From: Acidobacteriota bacterium | GTDB lineage: Bacteria > Acidobacteriota > Terriglobia > Terriglobales > Acidobacteriaceae | DNA length: 9,407 bases | NCBI GenBank assembly: GCA_023441255.1 | Contig: JAEZPW010000127.1 | Coordinates: forward strand, 1 to 9,407 | Direction: 5' to 3' | In this document: positions 6,523 to 9,407 of the stretch, piece by piece | Position numbering within the stretch: position 1 is the first letter of the stretch | Layout: every line of letters begins with the position of its first letter | Notes under the pieces: generated by a model | Told to the model about the DNA's origin: nothing | Seen by the model: only the letters and a program-made list of their open reading frames with translations | Databases searched by the model: none | Position numbers and translations under genes: made by a program

Positions 6523-6528
6523 CCTCCT
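6523..6528 (-). promoter_or_regulatory. Ribosome binding site fixing the GTG start of the DUF4142 gene
   Basis: AGGAGG on the minus strand sits 6 bases before the GTG at 6516. This is an optimal spacing and argues against the in-frame GTG at 6534. Confidence 0.75.
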
Positions 6529-6683
6529 GCGCACACCTCCGCCTTGTCGGCGGCGTTGCGGTTCACTCTATGTCGATTGCTTTGTGTTTTAGACCGCCGA
6601 TGGCGACGTGCCGTTGCCACCAATCGGATGTGGCGGCGCGATTGGAACAGCAAGGTCGTGAAACGATGGATATGCAACGCAAA

Positions 6684-6710
6684 CGAAAACCCCACGTCTG
6701 AGACGTGGGG
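6684..6710 (-). terminator. Intrinsic terminator of the glycine-zipper protein gene
   Basis: CCCCACGTC (6690-6698) and GACGTGGGG (6702-6710) form a perfect 9-bp stem with a TGA loop. Read on the minus strand it is followed by TTTTCGTTT. It begins about 31 bases past the stop at 6742. The remaining part of this gap (6517-6683) shows no convincing promoter or RNA gene. Confidence 0.88.
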
Positions 6711-6741
6711 TCGAAGGAACAAGACACACTTCGGAGATTGC

Positions 6742-7476
6742 TCAGTAGAGCGACACGGGCTGATCGAGTTTGAAGGTTAGCAGCGTTTCCGCCGGGACCT
6801 TCACTTCGCTGCCCTTCGTCAGTACCTGCGTAGCAGCGCCACCAGCCGCACCCACCGCTGCACCGATCGCCGCGCCCTTGCCGCCGCCAGCAATCGCGCC
6901 CACCAGCGTACCGAGAAGTGCACCGCCGCCCGTCATCTCTGCCGTGCGCTTGTTCGCGCCGATTCCGCGGTTCCCGGACTGATTGCTGTCATTTGTCTGA
7001 AGGTTGTAAGTACGACCGTTGATGTTTACGGACTGAAGCCCAAGCGCAACCTGATTCGACGTGCCCAGATTAGCTGAACCGGCTTTGCTGACGACCAGCG
7101 TGGCCGGGGAACCCTTCGGGATCAGCACCTGCCCGTTCTCGCCTGTCACGTCACTGGCGATCTCGGCGGAGTAGCTGCGACCGGCACTCTGCTGGTCGGC
7201 CGTAATGTTCTCGTTCGTGCGGATCTGCAACTGAGTACCCGCCGGGATCACGCCATTCTGGCCCTGCGCATTGGGATACTGCGACTGCGGGTACGCGTTC
7301 TGATCCTGCTGCGTAGTCGGATACTGCGACTGTGGATACTGCTGCGCATTCGGGTCCTGCGACGAAGTCGGATACTGCTGCGCATTTGGGTCCTGCGACG
7401 AACTCGGATACTGCTGCGCGACCGCTACTCCGACGAGCAGCGCGCAGAATGTCAGAAGCGCGAGAATATGTCTCAT
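6742..7476 (-). CDS. Exported Gln/Tyr/Pro-repeat protein with C-terminal glycine zipper
   Basis: This 244-residue protein starts with a signal peptide (about 1-20, AVA|Q). Next comes a repeat region (about 21-72) built on a 12-residue unit, QQYPSSSQDPNA, present almost exactly twice and then degenerating into YPQSQYP-type pieces. A beta-rich segment follows (about 76-165), with VIPAGTQLQIRTNENI and GQVLIPKGSPATLVVSKAG. Residues about 170-180 (GIGANKRTAE) lead into a glycine zipper (about 183-216) rich in GxxxG spacing, and the protein ends GSEVKVPAETLLTFKLDQP. I recognise this arrangement as recurrent in acidobacterial genomes, but it has no known function; envelope or outer-membrane association is inferred from the zipper. 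The ATG at 7476 is preferred because GAGG lies 9 bases upstream and an AT-rich hexamer just outside could act as a -10. The in-frame ATG at 7497 lacks a usable site and would add seven residues. Confidence 0.82.
   Translation of the reverse strand: MRHILALLTFCALLVGVAVAQQYPSSSQDPNAQQYPTSSQDPNAQQYPQSQYPTTQQDQNAYPQSQYPNAQGQNGVIPAGTQLQIRTNENITADQQSAGRSYSAEIASDVTGENGQVLIPKGSPATLVVSKAGSANLGTSNQVALGLQSVNINGRTYNLQTNDSNQSGNRGIGANKRTAEMTGGGALLGTLVGAIAGGGKGAAIGAAVGAAGGAATQVLTKGSEVKVPAETLLTFKLDQPVSLY
7274..7420 (-). repeat. Coding tandem repeat in the glycine-zipper gene
   Basis: A 36-bp unit is repeated head to tail at 7334-7369 and 7370-7405, differing at two positions. A 15-base partial copy follows at 7406-7420. 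The shared core GGATACTGC also starts more distant copies at 7274 and 7319, 45 bases apart. Because 36 and 45 are multiples of three, changes in copy number keep the reading frame and only lengthen or shorten the Gln/Tyr/Pro linker. Confidence 0.85.
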
Positions 7477-7510
7477 GCTGGATGACCTCACCTTCATCTC
7501 ATATAGAAAT

Positions 7511-7542
7511 GGCGCTTAACACTTAGAGAGGATTTGAGCGCC
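7511..7542. repeat. Inverted repeat between the helical protein and the glycine-zipper gene
   Basis: GGCGCT (7511-7516) and AGCGCC (7537-7542) are perfect inverted copies; two further A-T pairs extend the stem past one imperfect position. On the minus strand it lies after the 7579 stop and just ahead of the next gene, followed by ATTTCTATAT. It may be a weak terminator, a leader hairpin or an operator. Beside it, at 7547-7569, are four copies of GATGG of unknown meaning. Confidence 0.35.
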
Positions 7543-7578
7543 TGGGGATGGATGGGGGATGGTAGATGGAGGATCAGA

Positions 7579-9294
7579 TCAGTCCATGATCATCGTTTCC
7601 GTCCGGTTCCCGCGGCTCACCTGCACCATCATGCGGCCTCTTGGAATGTCCAGCCACTCCTGCGCGAGGGCGCTTTCAGCCGCAGCCCGTACTTCGGGGT
7701 CTTTGATCTCCTTGAGGATTCCCATGGCCCAGAGCGGCGAGATTTTGCCGGCCGCGCGCAGGAAATCACGATAAGCATTCGTCGACGGCCAGAATGCCTT
7801 GAGCGCCTTGTTGGGATCGTCGGCGTTGCTGTCGGCCGCATAGAGCTTGTCAGCCGTCGACAAACCTCGTTCCACAACTTTCTTCGCACTGTCTTCGTCT
7901 ATCATCTGCTGGTAGAGGTTGAACGCCGTGAGGATGAACTGCGGCCGCTGGTGCGCAGGCTCGACCTTGTCCACTTCGGCAAGCAGGCGCTCGAGCGCGG
8001 TACGGGCTACCGCCGAGTTCTTCTTCACGTTGGTGCGCGCGATGCCGCTCAGGGCGTTGCAGCGCATCATGCCTTCGCTCAGAGTACTTACGCTGGCAAG
8101 AGCGTCCTGCGGGTGCTGTTCGGAATCGGCGACGAGCTTCTGCGCTCGGCTGAGTTCCTGCACGCGGGCGGACAGCGTGTCGGGCGTGCCGAACACGGCC
8201 ATCGGAGTGCCACCGCCGCTGCCAGAACCGCCGGCCCTGGTTCCGGCGGACATGCCAACTTCTCCGGGCGTCTGGGTCATGGTCGCGCTCTGCTGAGTGC
8301 GCCCGTTGAAAGTATTCGTTCCTTCAGGATACTGCGCCAGCATACCCGCCACTTCAGTGTATTTCTTCAGCAGGCTTTCCGCCGCGGTTTCGTCAATCTC
8401 CCTGAGCGCCGGCAGGAGCTGAAACAGCCGGTATTGATACTGAGAGTTGAAGGACAGTGAGCCCTTGTCGGACGCCAGCGAGAACGTGGACTTGCCGGCT
8501 TGCTTCTTGTCCCCTTCTTCCGCGTCTTTCAGTAGTTCATCGATCGCCTGACGTACGGTCTCCCTCGGCACACGGTCCCAGAAGCGCACCACCATGCCTC
8601 CGAAATCGCCGCCGCCGACCGACATCGACCGGTGTGGCCCATGATCGCGATAGCTCGCGAGTGAAGTGTCGAAGAGACGCTGAAAGTCCGCACCTTGCTG
8701 GGGTGTCATCTTTTCCATCAATCGAATGGCCGGGCCGTACGGAATTTCGCTGTCCTGGCCGATGCGGTAGATGACCTCCAGCGCGCGGTCCTGCTGCTTG
8801 TTTCGCTCATAATAAGAAAGGAGGCTGCTGAGCGCGGCGGTGCGCGCGCGGGGCTGGACAGTGTCGAGCAATTCATCTACGCGTTGCGGGTCGGCCTTCA
8901 CCACCTCGTCGAGAATGGCCTCCTGTAAATCGGCCGCCTGATTGCGTCCGATCTCATCGTCGGGCAATTCGCGCGTGGCCGTCAGGGCGCTCTCAAGTAG
9001 CGCGAGCATCCTGGCGCGATCGCTGCGCTGGTATCCGCGCGCCACTTGCAATAATGCAAACGAACGCATCGCGCCCTCGAGCGATCCGGCGTCGGCCTCG
9101 GCAATCTCAAGCAACTTCATGCCGTACTGCTGGCGCTCGGTGAGCGCCGGAGTCTTCGGCGCTGCCTTTTCGACCGACTTGGCGGCCGGAGCGGGGACCG
9201 ACCGGTTGGGCGCGGTGGGCGCGGGTGACTGCGCGAAAGAGACTGCTACCGACAAGAGACATACACAACCGGCAAACAGACTCGCCTGCTTCAT
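7579..9294 (-). CDS. Large exported helical-repeat protein of unknown function
   Basis: This 571-residue protein begins with a signal peptide (about 1-21, SFA|Q) and a Pro/Ala/Lys linker (about 22-50). The remainder is predominantly helical, with many Ala/Leu-rich helices of the kind seen in TPR-like or alpha-solenoid proteins. Examples are RARMLALLESALTATREL (93-110), QRVDELLDTVQPRARTAALS (137-156) and the ARTALERLLAEVDKVEP block (430-446). No canonical TPR consensus or catalytic motif stands out. A flexible Gly/Ser/Thr-rich loop (about 350-370) divides it into two halves, which may be two solenoid lobes. The C-terminus (about 548-571) has basic and Met-rich beta-like residues. I recall similar uncharacterised proteins in acidobacteria. 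The ATG has AGGAGA 6 bases upstream, an excellent site. Its 3' end lies 102 bases from the next gene, with no strong terminator between, so some read-through is possible. Confidence 0.8.
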   Translation of the reverse strand: MKQASLFAGCVCLLSVAVSFAQSPAPTAPNRSVPAPAAKSVEKAAPKTPALTERQQYGMKLLEIAEADAGSLEGAMRSFALLQVARGYQRSDRARMLALLESALTATRELPDDEIGRNQAADLQEAILDEVVKADPQRVDELLDTVQPRARTAALSSLLSYYERNKQQDRALEVIYRIGQDSEIPYGPAIRLMEKMTPQQGADFQRLFDTSLASYRDHGPHRSMSVGGGDFGGMVVRFWDRVPRETVRQAIDELLKDAEEGDKKQAGKSTFSLASDKGSLSFNSQYQYRLFQLLPALREIDETAAESLLKKYTEVAGMLAQYPEGTNTFNGRTQQSATMTQTPGEVGMSAGTRAGGSGSGGGTPMAVFGTPDTLSARVQELSRAQKLVADSEQHPQDALASVSTLSEGMMRCNALSGIARTNVKKNSAVARTALERLLAEVDKVEPAHQRPQFILTAFNLYQQMIDEDSAKKVVERGLSTADKLYAADSNADDPNKALKAFWPSTNAYRDFLRAAGKISPLWAMGILKEIKDPEVRAAAESALAQEWLDIPRGRMMVQVSRGNRTETMIMD

Positions 9295-9318
9295 GCGTTC
9301 TCTCCTGAAGTTCGCGAC

Positions 9319-9324
9319 AGTATA
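9319..9324 (-). promoter_or_regulatory. Candidate -10 element of the large helical protein gene
   Basis: TATACT on the minus strand matches the TATAAT consensus at 5 of 6 positions and lies 24 bases before the ATG, which would give a leader of about 18 bases. No good -35 sits at the standard distance. The rest of 9325-9407 shows no gene I can support. Confidence 0.35.
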
Positions 9325-9407
9325 AACCTGAGTTGCTCAACGGAGTAGGCGAATAGAGCGATGCAGGTTAGAGGCACAGTGTGCACCAGCACGCGCTTGT
9401 GTAGCGC

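Noticed and set aside
7544..7569. G-quadruplex from the GG runs
   Set aside because: Only two runs reach four or more G; the others are GG pairs, so a stable quadruplex is unlikely.
7534..8460. Long plus-strand open frame (308 codons) opposite the helical-protein gene
   Set aside because: It is Arg/His-rich with no recognisable domain or signal. The opposite strand has a signal peptide, an ideal ribosome binding site and a consistent helical pattern.

Overview
The window looks like chromosomal DNA from an acidobacterium (Acidobacteriota, Terriglobia-like), though this rests on protein style and remembered families, not on a marker gene. It is moderately GC-rich. Most genes have strong GGAGG-type ribosome binding sites. 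Several proteins have a recognisably acidobacterial make-up: a secreted Ser/Gln-rich 'TVQGCL' protein, a DUF4142 protein, a Gln/Tyr/Pro-repeat protein ending in a glycine zipper, and an ECF sigma factor paired with a TonB-like protein. I see no tRNA, rRNA, CRISPR array, transposase, integrase or phage gene.

There are eight protein genes. On the left, two minus-strand genes encode a lipoprotein phosphoesterase (26-1531) and an exported trypsin-like serine peptidase (1733-2824), separated by an intrinsic terminator. A divergent intergenic region (2825-3109) carries a good sigma70-type promoter for the peptidase. It is followed by a plus-strand gene for a secreted Ser-rich protein (3110-3871) with its own terminator. 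Next comes a tightly coupled plus-strand pair, an ECF sigma factor (4115-4684) and a single-pass protein with a TonB C-terminal domain (4681-5763), joined by an ATGA overlap. A probably bidirectional terminator (5784-5814) separates them from three minus-strand genes: the DUF4142 protein (5845-6516), the repeat/glycine-zipper protein (6742-7476) and a large exported helical protein (7579-9294).

Six of the eight products carry an export signal, and a seventh (the TonB-like protein) spans the inner membrane, so this is mostly a cell-envelope neighbourhood. The genes are largely separate transcription units with their own terminators. Only the sigma/TonB pair is clearly an operon. That pair is the most interesting part: the partner has an N-terminal cytoplasmic segment resembling sigma-associated regulators, a transmembrane helix with the S-x3-H signature of genuine TonB proteins, a Gly-rich periplasmic linker and a TonB C-terminal domain. 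It could therefore join sigma-factor control and outer-membrane energy transduction in one polypeptide. No ExbB, ExbD or TonB-dependent receptor gene is present in the window.
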